Assembly: GCA_035532115.1 (NCBI GenBank)
Contig: DATKRO010000031.1
Span: 1-25,071, forward strand
DNA: 25,071 nt
Origin: Acaudatibacter sp035532115
Lineage (GTDB): Bacteria > Pseudomonadota > Alphaproteobacteria > Caulobacterales > Caulobacteraceae
Direction: 5' to 3'
Shown: positions 1 to 9,361 of the stretch, piece after piece
Layout of the letters: each line of letters begins with the position of its first letter
Numbering within the stretch: position 1 is the stretch's first letter
The notes under the pieces: model-generated
Database searches by the model: none
Told to the model about the DNA's origin: nothing
The model's input: only the letters and a program-made list of their open reading frames with translations
Translations under genes and position numbers: made by a program

Positions 1-20
1 AACTCGAGGCGCTGCGTCCG

Positions 21-449
21 GTGGTCGACCGCTTCGTCTCCTGGCCCACCGATGTGCTGCGTCCCTCCACATCGCTGCAGGCGCGCCTCGCGCTTCGCAT
101 CGCCGAGGAGACCGGCAGGCAGCCCGTGCCGCCGCCGCCACGGCAGTGGCTCGAGCCGGAATGGGAGCAGGTCGCACCAGGGATCGAATGCAAGCTGCTC
201 GCGACGGACATTGAGAGACACCGTGTCAGCATGCTGGTGCGTCTCGCGCCCGGTGCGAGCTACCCGGCGCATACCCACGCCGGCGTGGAAGAACTGCATC
301 TTCTCGATGGCGAGCTGTGGATCGACGAGCGCAAGCTCTCGCCGGGCGACTACAACTACGGTGCTCCGGAAGCAAGCGATCAACGCGTCTGGAGCGAGAC
401 CGGCTGCACCTGCGTTCTCGTGACGAGCACTGATGATGTACTGCGTTGA
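21..449 (+). CDS. ChrR-like cupin protein (5' end probably outside window)
   Basis: The reading frame is open to the left edge, so GTG at 21 is only the first possible start seen and the true start is probably outside. The visible 142 residues end in a single-stranded beta-helix (cupin) domain, about residues 60-135, with the metal-site segment HTHAGVEELHLLDGEL (H84, H86, E90/E91) and a GDYNYG turn. This is the pattern of the C-terminal cupin of ChrR-type anti-sigma factors, which hold an ECF sigma factor inactive until a stress signal arrives. ChrR proteins also have an N-terminal zinc-binding anti-sigma domain, which is not visible here. The His usually found in the second cupin motif appears to be replaced (ASDQRVWSETGC). 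It could equally be a stand-alone cupin. No sigma factor gene is in view. GC content is lower than in the core block. Confidence 0.72.
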   Translation: MVDRFVSWPTDVLRPSTSLQARLALRIAEETGRQPVPPPPRQWLEPEWEQVAPGIECKLLATDIERHRVSMLVRLAPGASYPAHTHAGVEELHLLDGELWIDERKLSPGDYNYGAPEASDQRVWSETGCTCVLVTSTDDVLR

Positions 450-483
450 TGCCGAACGCCACCCCTTTGCCTGGCCGGATGAT

Positions 484-515
484 CCTCTGGTTCCTTTCGA
501 GAGACCAGAGGTCTC
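484..515. promoter_or_regulatory. Two overlapping, mutually exclusive inverted repeats before the PAS kinase
   Basis: CCTCTGGT (484-491) pairs with ACCAGAGG (504-511), an 8-bp stem with a 12-nt loop. GAGACC (501-506) pairs with GGTCTC (510-515) around AGA. The two pairings share bases 504-506 and 510-511, so they cannot form together. They lie 39-70 nt before the start codon of the next gene. They could be a repressor site, a 5'-UTR switch or chance. No T-run follows, so an intrinsic terminator is unlikely. Confidence 0.3.
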
Positions 516-553
516 CTACGGGCGGCGGCTAGCCCGAAGATACGGAGGAAGAA

Positions 554-2356
554 ATGCCAGCGCTTGATATGACGCGCTTCTCCAATGTCGCGCGCGCGCT
601 GCCCGACGACCTCGATGATAGCCTTCTGTTGGAGAGCCTTCCCGTCGGCGTGTACGCTTGCGATGCCGACGGAGTAATCCTTCGCTACAATCGTGCGGCC
701 GCCGCTTTGTGGGGGCGCGAGCCGCGGCTGGGCGAGACCGACGAGCGGTTCTGCGGTTCCCACCGTCTGTTCGACTTGGGCGGCATGCATATCCCGTCCG
801 CGCAATGTCCCATGGCCACAGCCCTCGCAACCGGTCGAAGCTACCGCGACGAGCGCATACAGATCGAACGGCCCGATGGCAGCCGGATTGTCGCACTGGA
901 GAATATCGAGGTTCAAAAAAACGCTCACGGCCAAGTCATCGGCGCGGTGAACGTCTTCCGCGACAGCGGATTCCCCGACCAGGGGCGCCGACGGGCCAAC
1001 GGTCATGTGGTGGACGTCGAGGCGATCCTGCAGTCTCTTCCGGCGGCGATCTACACGACAGACCTGGAAGGCAGGATCACATTCTACAACGAAGCCGTCG
1101 CCGAGCTCTGGGGTATGCGGCCGGAAATCGGCCGAAGCAAGTTCTGTGGCTCGTGGAAGCTCTACTGGCCTGATGGAACGCCCCTTCCGCACGACCAATG
1201 CCCCATGGCAATCGCCCTAAAGGAGCGAAGAGCAATTAACGGCCAAGAGGCTGCGGCGGAGCGGCCCGATGGCACACGCATCCCGTTCCTCGCCTACCCG
1301 ACGCCCTTGTTTGACGAAGTCGGCGAACTGACTGGCGCCGTGAACATGCTCGTGAACATCAGTGGACGCAAATCGGCTGAGCTTGCCAGTAAGCGATTGG
1401 CTGCGATCGTCGAATCTTCCGACGATGCGATCCTCTCCAAGGACACAAATGGCATCATCACCAGCTGGAATGGCGGCGCCCAACGCCTCTTCGGCTATTG
1501 TGAACATGAAGTCATCGGCAACCCCGTGACGATCCTCATCCCGAGCGATCGGCAGGACGAAGAGCCGGTAATTCTCAGCCGCATTCGGCGGGGTGAACGC
1601 ATTGAGCACTACGAGACGATCCGTCAGAGGAAGGACGGCAGTCTCGTTGACGTCTCGCTGTCAGTCTCACCTATTCTGGATTCGAGCGGGAGGGTCGTTG
1701 GCGCTTCGAAGATCGCACGGGATATTTCGGACCGGCGGCGCGCCGAGGAGCAGAAGGATTTGTTGCTCGGTGAGATGAATCACCGCGTGAAAAACCTCTT
1801 CGCGTTGGCTGGAGGCCTGGTCAATCTGAGCGCCCGCGGCGCTGCGTCCGTTCCGGATCTGGTCTCTGACCTCCATGGCAAGTTCTTGGCACTTAGTCGA
1901 GCCCATTCGTTGACGTTGTCAGGCACAGAGACCAACCCTCACCAGATCACGACCCTCCATACGCTCATCGCCGAGGTCACAGAGCCTTATCATCACGAGG
2001 GAACGTCTGAACCCCGGATTGTCGTATCTGGCCCGGACATTCAACTCGGGCGCAGCGCGGTTACGAACCTTGCTTTGCTCCTTCACGAGTTCGCGACAAA
2101 CGCGCTCAAATATGGGGCTCTGGCAGATCCCTCCGGCCAAGTGCGGATCGAATGCTTTGAACGGGAGCATGGCTTTTGCATTACTTGGCGTGAAGCTGGA
2201 GTGGTCTCGCATGCGGGAGAATCGGCGCGCGAAGGTTTCGGCAGTCGCCTCGCACGGGCAGCAACCACCGCCCTTAACGGCAGTTTTTCTCGGGACTTCA
2301 CGAACAATGGACTGGAGATTCGGCTGACCGTGCCACAGGCCAAGCTGCGCGAGTGA
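554..2356 (+). CDS. PAS-PAS-PAS HWE-family sensor histidine kinase
   Basis: A 600-aa soluble sensor kinase with no membrane segment or signal peptide. It has three PAS domains (about 28-136, 155-270 and 283-395) and an HWE-type kinase core. The phosphoacceptor is H410 in EMNHRVKN, the N-box is HEFATNALKYGAL (about 511-523), and the family's W-x-E motif is WRE at 545-547. PAS1 and PAS2 are clearly related: each carries FCGS and then QCPMA about 17 residues later (C67/C85 and C198/C216), which suggests internal duplication and possibly a shared cofactor or redox site. HWE kinases normally pass phosphate to stand-alone response regulators, often in general stress, light or redox signalling. ATG at 554 is supported by GGAGG at 544-548. 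There is no regulator next door. Codon use is less GC-rich than in guaA and beyond, which suggests transfer. The signal sensed is unknown. Confidence 0.93.
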   Translation: MPALDMTRFSNVARALPDDLDDSLLLESLPVGVYACDADGVILRYNRAAAALWGREPRLGETDERFCGSHRLFDLGGMHIPSAQCPMATALATGRSYRDERIQIERPDGSRIVALENIEVQKNAHGQVIGAVNVFRDSGFPDQGRRRANGHVVDVEAILQSLPAAIYTTDLEGRITFYNEAVAELWGMRPEIGRSKFCGSWKLYWPDGTPLPHDQCPMAIALKERRAINGQEAAAERPDGTRIPFLAYPTPLFDEVGELTGAVNMLVNISGRKSAELASKRLAAIVESSDDAILSKDTNGIITSWNGGAQRLFGYCEHEVIGNPVTILIPSDRQDEEPVILSRIRRGERIEHYETIRQRKDGSLVDVSLSVSPILDSSGRVVGASKIARDISDRRRAEEQKDLLLGEMNHRVKNLFALAGGLVNLSARGAASVPDLVSDLHGKFLALSRAHSLTLSGTETNPHQITTLHTLIAEVTEPYHHEGTSEPRIVVSGPDIQLGRSAVTNLALLLHEFATNALKYGALADPSGQVRIECFEREHGFCITWREAGVVSHAGESAREGFGSRLARAATTALNGSFSRDFTNNGLEIRLTVPQAKLRE

Positions 2357-2632
2357 TCGCCGTATCATCGGCTGACAACGCGGCAAGGGGCGCTTACGTT
2401 CGTCTCAGTTTTGCCAGTGGAAGTAGGACCATTGTGAGAAAGAGGGAGCAATTCGGCGATCGTATCCGCGTTGAAGAGCCGGATCGAGGCTACCACGTCT
2501 AAGCTCTACGCGATCGCGTGCCGCAAAATCCTTTCAGCCCTCGTTTTATCACCTATCGGTATCTATCGGCCTCGATCAGAACCCCCCCATCGCACTCCAA
2601 GGTATCCTACATTGTCCGGGACTACGCTCCCG
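2357..2632. other. Intergenic stretch between kinase and guaA; composition step
   Basis: 276 bp with no convincing gene. It carries the change from the moderately GC-rich left flank to the very GC-rich core, which falls close to the 3' end of guaA. I see no intrinsic terminator with a T-run for either converging gene and no recognisable transposase fragment. Confidence 0.4.
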
Positions 2633-4192
<1,560 letters not shown>

Positions 4193-4262
4193 GGCGCGCC
4201 TTTAGGGCAGAATCGCCGGTCCGTCATGCGCCTGACTTCCAGCCCGGCTGCGGCGCGTCCGG

Positions 4263-4290
4263 CCCCGGCTCGCGCTTCGCTTGGCCGGGG
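4263..4290. repeat. Short hairpin-forming intergenic repeat (REP-like)
   Basis: CCCCGG (4263-4268) and CCGGGG (4285-4290) flank a 16-nt GC-rich loop, followed by TGACGG. This resembles the CCCCGG...CCGGGGTGACG palindromes common between genes in high-GC alphaproteobacteria. Only one copy is in the window, so repeat status rests on recollection. It lies between the divergent guaA and rpmG. Confidence 0.35.
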
Positions 4291-4371
4291 TGACGGGCGA
4301 TGATGAGCGTCTCGTCGACTGGGGCTCTTTGCCGTGGAAGCTCGGTGTCGGGGCGCGATGACGGGGCGCGG

Positions 4372-4399
4372 TTGACTTCGGGGCGGTGATTCGTATTGT
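4372..4399 (+). promoter_or_regulatory. Candidate housekeeping promoter for rpmG
   Basis: A good -35 (TTGACT, 4372-4377) stands 16 nt before TATTGT (4394-4399). The predicted transcription start, near 4406, gives an rpmG 5' UTR of roughly 35 nt. The call rests on consensus match and position only. Confidence 0.5.
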
Positions 4400-4441
4400 C
4401 CGCGCCTTCGAAATCCCGACCCCAGAAAGCTCATCGCGGCC

Positions 4442-4609
4442 ATGGCCAAACCGGCGTCCATCAAGATCCGGCTCAATTCCTCGGCCGACACCGGCTTCTT
4501 CTATGTCACCAAGAAGAATGCCCGCACCATGACCGAGAAGCTGGTGCTGAAGAAGTACGATCCGGTGGCGCGCAAGCACGTGGAATTCCGCGAAGGCAAG
4601 ATCAAATAG
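4442..4609 (+). CDS. rpmG: 50S ribosomal protein L33
   Basis: A 55-aa basic protein starting MAKPASIKIRLNSSADTGFF and ending FREGKIK, the typical cysteine-free proteobacterial L33 form, including the YVTKKNARTMTEKLVLKKYDP-type core. It is a structural protein of the large ribosomal subunit, near the E site. The ATG follows a weak purine stretch (AGAAAG, 4424-4429). Full length is as expected. It is a single gene, convergent with pleD, with only 25 bp between the stop codons. Lack of zinc-ribbon cysteines means it is not the zinc-dependent L33 paralogue. Confidence 0.96.
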   Translation: MAKPASIKIRLNSSADTGFFYVTKKNARTMTEKLVLKKYDPVARKHVEFREGKIK

Positions 4610-4634
4610 CCGCCGCGACCGCGCCGCCCGCCGC

Positions 4635-5999
4635 TCACGCCGCCTTGGCGATCACCGTGTTGCGACCGGCGGCCTTGGCGGCGTAGACGGCCTCGTCGGC
4701 GCGCTTCAGCAGGGCCTCGGCGCTGTCGCCCTCGCCGAGGGTGGCGGCGACGCCGATGGAGATGGTGACGCTCAGGGGCTCGGGCGCGCCGGCGACGCGG
4801 AACGGCGAGCCGGCGACATGGCGGCGGATGCGCTCGGCGATCCGCTCGGCGTCGGCGATCTGGGTCCCGGGCATGATGACGACGAACTCCTCGCCGCCAT
4901 AGCGGCAGGGCAGATCGACGGCGCGGACGTTGGAGGCCAGGCGCACGGCGAATTCGCGCAGCACCTCGTCGCCGGTGTCGTGGCCGAAGCCGTCGTTGAT
5001 CTTCTTGAAGTGGTCGATGTCGATCATCAGCGCCGCCACCGGATCGCCGCCGCGCGCGGCGCGGTTGGCGAGCGCGCCCAGCTGGCCGGCCATGTAGCGG
5101 CGATTGTGCAGCCCAGTGAGCTGGTCGGTGACCGCCAGCTCGAGGGAGTGGTCGAGGTTGTTGCGCAGGAAATCGGCATAGCGCTTGCCGCGCACCGCGC
5201 TCCTGACCCGCGCCGCCAGCTCCTGCGGATCGATGGGCCTCGTCAGCATGTCGCTGAAGCCGATCTCCAGCGCCTTGACGAGGCGCGGCCGGTCGTCCGG
5301 GTCGACGACGCCCAGCACCGGCAGGTGCCGCGTCGCTTCGTCGGCGCGGATCTGGGCGGCGAAGCGCAGCCCGTCGAAGCCGCGCGCGGTGGTGTTGACG
5401 ATGACGAGGTCGACCGGGCCGCGCGCGGTGAGGTGCGCCTTCTCCGGATCGACTTCGACCACGGGGCGGTGCTCGATGGCCAGTTCGCCGCAGATGCGCT
5501 GCGCCTGGCGCTCATGGTCGTCGACGATCAGGATGCGCCCGCCGGCGCCGCCCAGCCGCGCCGCCGCGCCGGCGATCACGCCCATACGCCGCCCCGACGC
5601 CTCGCGCTGGCGCAGCTCGTCGATGACCAGCTTCAGCCGCGCCAGGCTCTTGACGCGGGTGAAGAGCATGATGTCGTCGATGGGCTTGGTCAGGAACTCG
5701 TCCGCGCCGGCTTCCAGCCCGGTGATGCGGTCGGCGCGGCCGTCGAGGGCGGTGACCAGCACCACCGGGATGTGGCGCGTCTGGGCGTCGTCCTTGAGCC
5801 GGCGGCAGACCTCGAAGCCGTCCATGCCCGGCATCATCACGTCCAGCAGCACCAGGTCGGGCCGCTCGGCGAGCGCCATCGCCAGGGCGCTCATGCCGTC
5901 GCTGGCGGTGAGGACGTCATAGTATTCCGCCTGCAGCTTGGCCTGCAGCAGGCGCACGTTGGCCTCGATGTCGTCCACCACCAGGATGCGGCCGGTCAT
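4635..5999 (-). CDS. pleD: Response regulator / diguanylate cyclase PleD
   Basis: 454 aa, the same length as Caulobacter PleD. Domains: receiver 1 (about 2-120, phosphoacceptor D53 in LLDVMMPGMDG); a degenerate receiver 2 (about 154-270), where the usual acceptor position reads VIVNTTARG; and a GGDEF domain (about 285-454) with active site YGGEEF (GGEEF 368-372). The product-inhibition I-site RxxD is intact at R359/D362. It makes c-di-GMP from two GTP when phosphorylated and dimerised. In Caulobacter it acts at the stalked pole in the swarmer-to-stalked transition. The start is ATG at 5999, where the start codon overlaps the divK stop (ATGA), so translation is probably coupled. An upstream in-frame extension to 6191 exists but only reads through divK in another frame. 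Confidence 0.97.
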   Translation of the reverse strand: MTGRILVVDDIEANVRLLQAKLQAEYYDVLTASDGMSALAMALAERPDLVLLDVMMPGMDGFEVCRRLKDDAQTRHIPVVLVTALDGRADRITGLEAGADEFLTKPIDDIMLFTRVKSLARLKLVIDELRQREASGRRMGVIAGAAARLGGAGGRILIVDDHERQAQRICGELAIEHRPVVEVDPEKAHLTARGPVDLVIVNTTARGFDGLRFAAQIRADEATRHLPVLGVVDPDDRPRLVKALEIGFSDMLTRPIDPQELAARVRSAVRGKRYADFLRNNLDHSLELAVTDQLTGLHNRRYMAGQLGALANRAARGGDPVAALMIDIDHFKKINDGFGHDTGDEVLREFAVRLASNVRAVDLPCRYGGEEFVVIMPGTQIADAERIAERIRRHVAGSPFRVAGAPEPLSVTISIGVAATLGEGDSAEALLKRADEAVYAAKAAGRNTVIAKAA

Positions 6000-6388
6000 G
6001 CGTGCGCCCCCGCGTCCCCGGCCGGTTCGAGGAACCGCTTCACCGTCGCCAGGAAATGCGCCACCGCGATGGGCTTGGCGATGTAGGCGGCGCAACCGCC
6101 GGCGCGGATGCGCTCCTCGTCGCCCTTCATGGCGAACGCGGTCACCGCGATCACCGGGATCGCCGCCAGGGTCTCGTCGTCCTTCAGCCACTTGGTCACC
6201 TCCAGGCCGGAAATCTCCGGCAGCTGGATGTCCATGAGGATGAGGTCGGGGCGGTGCTGGCGCGCCAGGCTGAGCGCCAGGAGCCCCTCGCGCGTCTCCA
6301 GCACCTCATAGCCCTGGGCTTCGAGCAGGTCATGAAACAGCTTCATGTTCAGCTCATTATCCTCGACGATGAGGATCTTCTTGGCCAT
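5996..6388 (-). CDS. divK: Single-domain response regulator DivK
   Basis: 130 aa, nearly all one receiver domain starting MAKKILIVEDNELNMKLF, with acidic pocket E9/D10, phosphoacceptor D53 (LMDIQLPEISG), the T/A switch region VIAVTAFAMKGDEE and the conserved Lys in AYIAKPI. There is no output domain. Known role in Caulobacterales: phosphorylated by DivJ and dephosphorylated by PleC, it lowers CtrA activity by acting on DivL and CckA. It is followed without a gap by pleD, as in Caulobacter. ATG at 6388 was chosen because the receiver fold begins there and the longer in-frame start at 6442 adds a non-conserved Arg-rich tail. The C-terminus is a few residues longer than in Caulobacter (about 125 aa). 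Confidence 0.97.
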   Translation of the reverse strand: MAKKILIVEDNELNMKLFHDLLEAQGYEVLETREGLLALSLARQHRPDLILMDIQLPEISGLEVTKWLKDDETLAAIPVIAVTAFAMKGDEERIRAGGCAAYIAKPIAVAHFLATVKRFLEPAGDAGAHA

Positions 6389-6473
6389 TCGCCTTCCGGG
6401 TGGATCAGAAAATCCGTGCGGCCGGCCGACTCGCCGGCGCACCGCTCGCCTCGGCAGTCAGACATCAATATCC

Positions 6474-6488
6474 TTAAACGCACGTTAT
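6474..6488. promoter_or_regulatory. Candidate CtrA binding site upstream of divK
   Basis: TTAA (6474-6477), seven bases, then TTAT (6485-6488): one base off the CtrA consensus TTAA-N7-TTAA. It stands 86 bp upstream of divK and 24 bp before the divergent HAD gene, in an otherwise GC-rich stretch where AT-rich half-sites are rare. CtrA control of divK has been described in Caulobacter. Confidence 0.5.
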
Positions 6489-6511
6489 TTGAGGCTTCAG
6501 CCCCGCGACGC

Positions 6512-7168
6512 ATGCCCAGCGCTCCCGCCCTGCCTCCAGAGATCGGCGCCCTGCGCCTCGACCCCGTCCGGCCGCTGGTGGTCGTGGACGTCGACGAGGT
6601 GCTGGCCATGTTCATGCGCGGATTCGAGAGGTTCCTCGGCGGCCACGGGCTGGAGATGCGCATCGAGCGCTTCGCCCTGTTCCAGAGCATCTTCCGGCCC
6701 GGCGCGGCCGAACACCTGGACGTCGCGGCCGGGCGGGTGCTCTTCGAACTCTTCTTCGAAGCCGACGTGGAGGATATCGATCCCGCCCCGGGCGCGGCGG
6801 CGGCGCTGCGGGGGCTCGCCCGCGAGGCCAGCATCGTCGTCCTCACCAACGCGCCGCCCCAGAGCCGCGAGCCGCGGACGCGCTGGCTGAAGCGGCACGG
6901 CTTCGACTACCCCCTGATCATCAACGCCGGACTGAAAGGCCCGCCGGTGGCGGCGCTGGCGGCGAAGACGACGGGCAAGGCGGCCTTCGTCGACGACCTG
7001 CTGCCCAATCTCGACTCGGTCGCCGAGATGGCGCCGGCGGTCGCCCGCTTTCAGCTCGTCGCCGACGAGCGCCTGCGCCCCCTCGCCTACGCCGACCCGC
7101 TGCGCCATCCGCGCATCGACGACTGGGGCGAGCTGGGCAGGGCGATCGCCCGCGCCATCGCCGCCTGA
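6512..7168 (+). CDS. HAD-superfamily phosphatase-like protein
   Basis: 218 aa with the four HAD motifs in order: motif I VVDVDEV (D26, D28), motif II VVLTNAP (T112), a candidate motif III Lys in GLKGPP (K142), and motif IV FVDDLLPNLDSV (D161, D162). An alpha-helical cap lies between motifs I and II (about 30-95). This makes a Mg-dependent phosphohydrolase with an aspartyl-phosphate intermediate likely. The substrate cannot be read from the sequence. The start at ATG 6512 lies 13 residues before the fold begins. It is divergent from divK and shares its upstream region with the candidate CtrA site. Confidence 0.82.
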   Translation: MPSAPALPPEIGALRLDPVRPLVVVDVDEVLAMFMRGFERFLGGHGLEMRIERFALFQSIFRPGAAEHLDVAAGRVLFELFFEADVEDIDPAPGAAAALRGLAREASIVVLTNAPPQSREPRTRWLKRHGFDYPLIINAGLKGPPVAALAAKTTGKAAFVDDLLPNLDSVAEMAPAVARFQLVADERLRPLAYADPLRHPRIDDWGELGRAIARAIAA

Positions 7169-7464
7169 CCTCGCCGCCGCCCCGGCGAGGCCGTGAACGC
7201 GGTCGCTCGACCACGAAGCGCACCAAGGACACGAAGGCGCTCCGAGCCCCCCCTCCACTTCCGCTCGCCGGGATGAGCCGGTGGTGGGCGTGCGCGCCTT
7301 CGTGTTCTTCGTGTCCTTCGTGGTCGATGCTTTCCGCCGCTGCCGGGCGCCGGACACTCGGCTGCGATCGCCCTTCGTCGCCCTTCGCCCCCTCACTTGT
7401 CGGCGGCGGCGCCGGACCGGTAAGGTCGCGGCATTTCAAGAGCCGATTTGGAAGGGAATGCGAC
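7169..7464. other. Intergenic region holding a long inverted repeat
   Basis: 296 bp between the HAD and dehydrogenase genes. The main content is the 34-bp imperfect inverted repeat listed separately. The last 130 bp are GC-rich with no clear promoter boxes, apart from the GGAAGGGA ribosome-binding site just before the next gene. Confidence 0.45.
7207..7327. repeat. 34-bp imperfect inverted repeat of the CCACGAAG type
   Basis: The left arm (7207-7240) begins TCGACCACGAAG and ends ACACGAAGGCGC. The right arm (7294-7327) is its reverse complement at 30 of 34 positions. The 53-bp centre is unrelated. Each arm is itself built from short ACGAAG-like units. Tracts rich in CCACGAAG/GACACGAAG occur as interspersed intergenic elements in many bacterial genomes, with function unresolved. 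Transcribed, it would make a very stable long hairpin. Confidence 0.7.
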
Positions 7465-8385
7465 ATGGGTCTGCTCGATGGACGGGTGGTGCTGATCACC
7501 GGCGGCGGGCGCGGGATCGGGCGCGAATGCTCGATGCTGGCGGCCAGGGCCGGCGCGAAGGTGGTGGTGAACGATCTGGGCGGCGGCCTGCATGGCGAGG
7601 GCGCCGACAAGGGCCCCGCCCAGGAAGTCGCCGACCTCATCAGGGCGCAGGGCGGCGAGGCGGTGGCCAACTTCGACAGCGTCACCGACCTGCGCGCCGT
7701 CGGCCGCATGGTGCAGCAGGCGCTCGACACCTATGGCGAACTGCATGCGGTCTGTAATCCCGCCGGCATCCTGCGCGACCGCATGATCCACAACATGACC
7801 GAGGAAGAGTGGGACGCGGTCATCGAGGTCCATCTGCGCGGCCATTTCAACGTGGTCCGCGCCTCGATCGCGCACTTCCGCGAGCGCCAGGACGGCGCCT
7901 ACATCATGTGGAGTTCGGGCTCGGGACTGGTCGGCAACGTCGGCCAGACCAACTACGGCGCCGCCAAGATGGGCATCGCCGCCCTGTCGCGCATCGTCGC
8001 CCTGGAAGGGGCGCGCAACAACGTGCGCTCCAACGCCATCGCGCCGGGCGCGGCGACGCGGATGACGGACTCGGTGCCGCGCAGCGAGGAGGCGGCCAAG
8101 GCGCGCGCCGCCATGCGCGAGGTGCAGAGCCCGGTCCGCCCCGCCGAACTGGCGGTGGCGCTCTGCTCGGACGCGGCCAAGGGCATTTCCGGCCAGATCT
8201 TCGGGGCGGCCGGCTACAACCTCTCGGTCTATTCGCAGCCGCGGCCGATCCACGCCTATTCGCGCGAGGGCGGCTGGGACGCCGAGGGCATCGTCGCCGA
8301 CTTCTTCCCGCTGGCGCAGAAGGACTATACGCCGCTCGAGCGCACCGCCCCGGCCAAGCCGATTCCGGTTCCGGCGCGGGCGTAG
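7465..8385 (+). CDS. Short-chain dehydrogenase/reductase, MFE-2 3-hydroxyacyl-CoA dehydrogenase-like
   Basis: 306 aa. A Rossmann fold opens with the NAD(P)-binding motif TGGGRGIG (12-19). An NDLGG segment follows strand 2, the NNAG motif appears as NPAG (98-101), and the catalytic residues are S151, Y164 and K168 (NYGAAK). The DLGGGLHGEG insertion after strand 2 and the length near 300 resemble dehydrogenase domains of peroxisomal-type multifunctional enzyme 2 (3-hydroxyacyl-CoA dehydrogenases), so a fatty-acid or CoA-thioester substrate is plausible but not proved. ATG at 7465 follows GGAAGGGA at 7450-7457 with good spacing. It runs in the same direction as the ROK kinase 70 bp downstream. 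Confidence 0.88.
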   Translation: MGLLDGRVVLITGGGRGIGRECSMLAARAGAKVVVNDLGGGLHGEGADKGPAQEVADLIRAQGGEAVANFDSVTDLRAVGRMVQQALDTYGELHAVCNPAGILRDRMIHNMTEEEWDAVIEVHLRGHFNVVRASIAHFRERQDGAYIMWSSGSGLVGNVGQTNYGAAKMGIAALSRIVALEGARNNVRSNAIAPGAATRMTDSVPRSEEAAKARAAMREVQSPVRPAELAVALCSDAAKGISGQIFGAAGYNLSVYSQPRPIHAYSREGGWDAEGIVADFFPLAQKDYTPLERTAPAKPIPVPARA

Positions 8386-8455
8386 TTCGGGCCGGCGCGG
8401 CTTCGGCGATCGCGCGCCCTGGACTCTCGCCGCCGAGACGCGGGACAACGGCGCC

Positions 8456-9361
8456 ATGATCCGCATCGGAGTCGATTTCGGCGGCACCAAGATCGAGGCG
8501 GCGGCGCTCGATGCGGACGCAGGCTTCGTCGCGCGGGTGCGGCGGCCCAATCCGGGAGACTATGGCCAGGCGCTGGACGCGGTGCGCGAGCTGGTGGCCG
8601 AGGCGGAGGCGCTGTCCGGGGTTGCCGGCGCCAAGGTCGGCGTCGGCGTGCCCGGCTCGATTTCGCCGCGGACCGGGCGGATGCGCAACGCCAACAGCGT
8701 CTGGCTGAACGACCGGCCCTTCAAGGAAGACCTGGAGCGCGCGCTCGGCCGCGCCATCCGGCTGGAGAACGACGCCAACTGCTTTGCGCTTTCCGAGGCG
8801 CTCGGCGGCGCCGGGGCGGGCGCGGAGGTGGTGTTCGGCGCCATCCTCGGCACCGGCTGCGGCGGCGGCGTGGTCGTGCGCGGCCGCACCGTCGAAGGCG
8901 TCAACCGCATCGGCGGCGAATGGGGCCATACGCCCCTGCCCTGGCCCACCGCGGCGGAGCGCGCGGCGCACGTCTGCTGGTGCGGGCGCTCCAACTGCCT
9001 GGAGACCTGGGTCTCCGGCTCCGGCTTCTGCGCCGACTACGAGCGCGCCGGCGGCGCACGGCTCGACGGCGAGGCCATCGTGGCCCGGGCCCGCGCCGGC
9101 GAGGCGCCTGCCGCGGCGGCGCTGGAGCGCTACGCCGAGCGGCTCGGCCGGGCGCTCGCGGTGATCTGCGACATCCTCGATCCGCAGGTGATCGTCCTGG
9201 GCGGCGGCATGTCGAACACCGAGGAGCTCTATCGCCTGGTCCCGCCGGTCGCGGCGCGCTACGCCTTCTCCGACGTCTTCGCCACCGCCATCCGCCCGGC
9301 CATGTTCGGCGATTCCTCGGGCGTGCGCGGCGCGGCCTGGCTCTGGCCGCTGGAGACATGA
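8456..9361 (+). CDS. ROK-family sugar kinase (fructokinase-like)
   Basis: 301 aa. ATP-binding motif DFGGTKIEAA (7-16), catalytic D106 in ENDANCFAL, and the ROK zinc site H158 with C174, C176 and C181 in CWCGRSNCLETW. The GEWGHTPLPW segment and total length match E. coli Mak fructokinase (about 302 aa) better than NagK or Glk. Reaction: ATP-dependent phosphorylation of a hexose at O6. Substrate specificity is inferred only. The stop codon overlaps the dinB start (ATGA), so a sugar kinase and a DNA polymerase probably share a transcript. No transporter or sugar regulator is adjacent. Confidence 0.9.
   Translation: MIRIGVDFGGTKIEAAALDADAGFVARVRRPNPGDYGQALDAVRELVAEAEALSGVAGAKVGVGVPGSISPRTGRMRNANSVWLNDRPFKEDLERALGRAIRLENDANCFALSEALGGAGAGAEVVFGAILGTGCGGGVVVRGRTVEGVNRIGGEWGHTPLPWPTAAERAAHVCWCGRSNCLETWVSGSGFCADYERAGGARLDGEAIVARARAGEAPAAAALERYAERLGRALAVICDILDPQVIVLGGGMSNTEELYRLVPPVAARYAFSDVFATAIRPAMFGDSSGVRGAAWLWPLET

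Noticed and set aside
4818..6086. 422-codon plus-strand frame opposite pleD and divK
   Set aside because: Shadow of pleD; His/Asp/Gly/Ala-rich composition with no domain, while pleD keeps every active-site residue.
8920..9357. Upstream extension of dinB in the same frame
   Set aside because: It reads out of frame through the ROK kinase gene and is Arg/Ala/Gly-rich; the ATG at 9358 overlaps the kinase stop and precedes the Cys motif.
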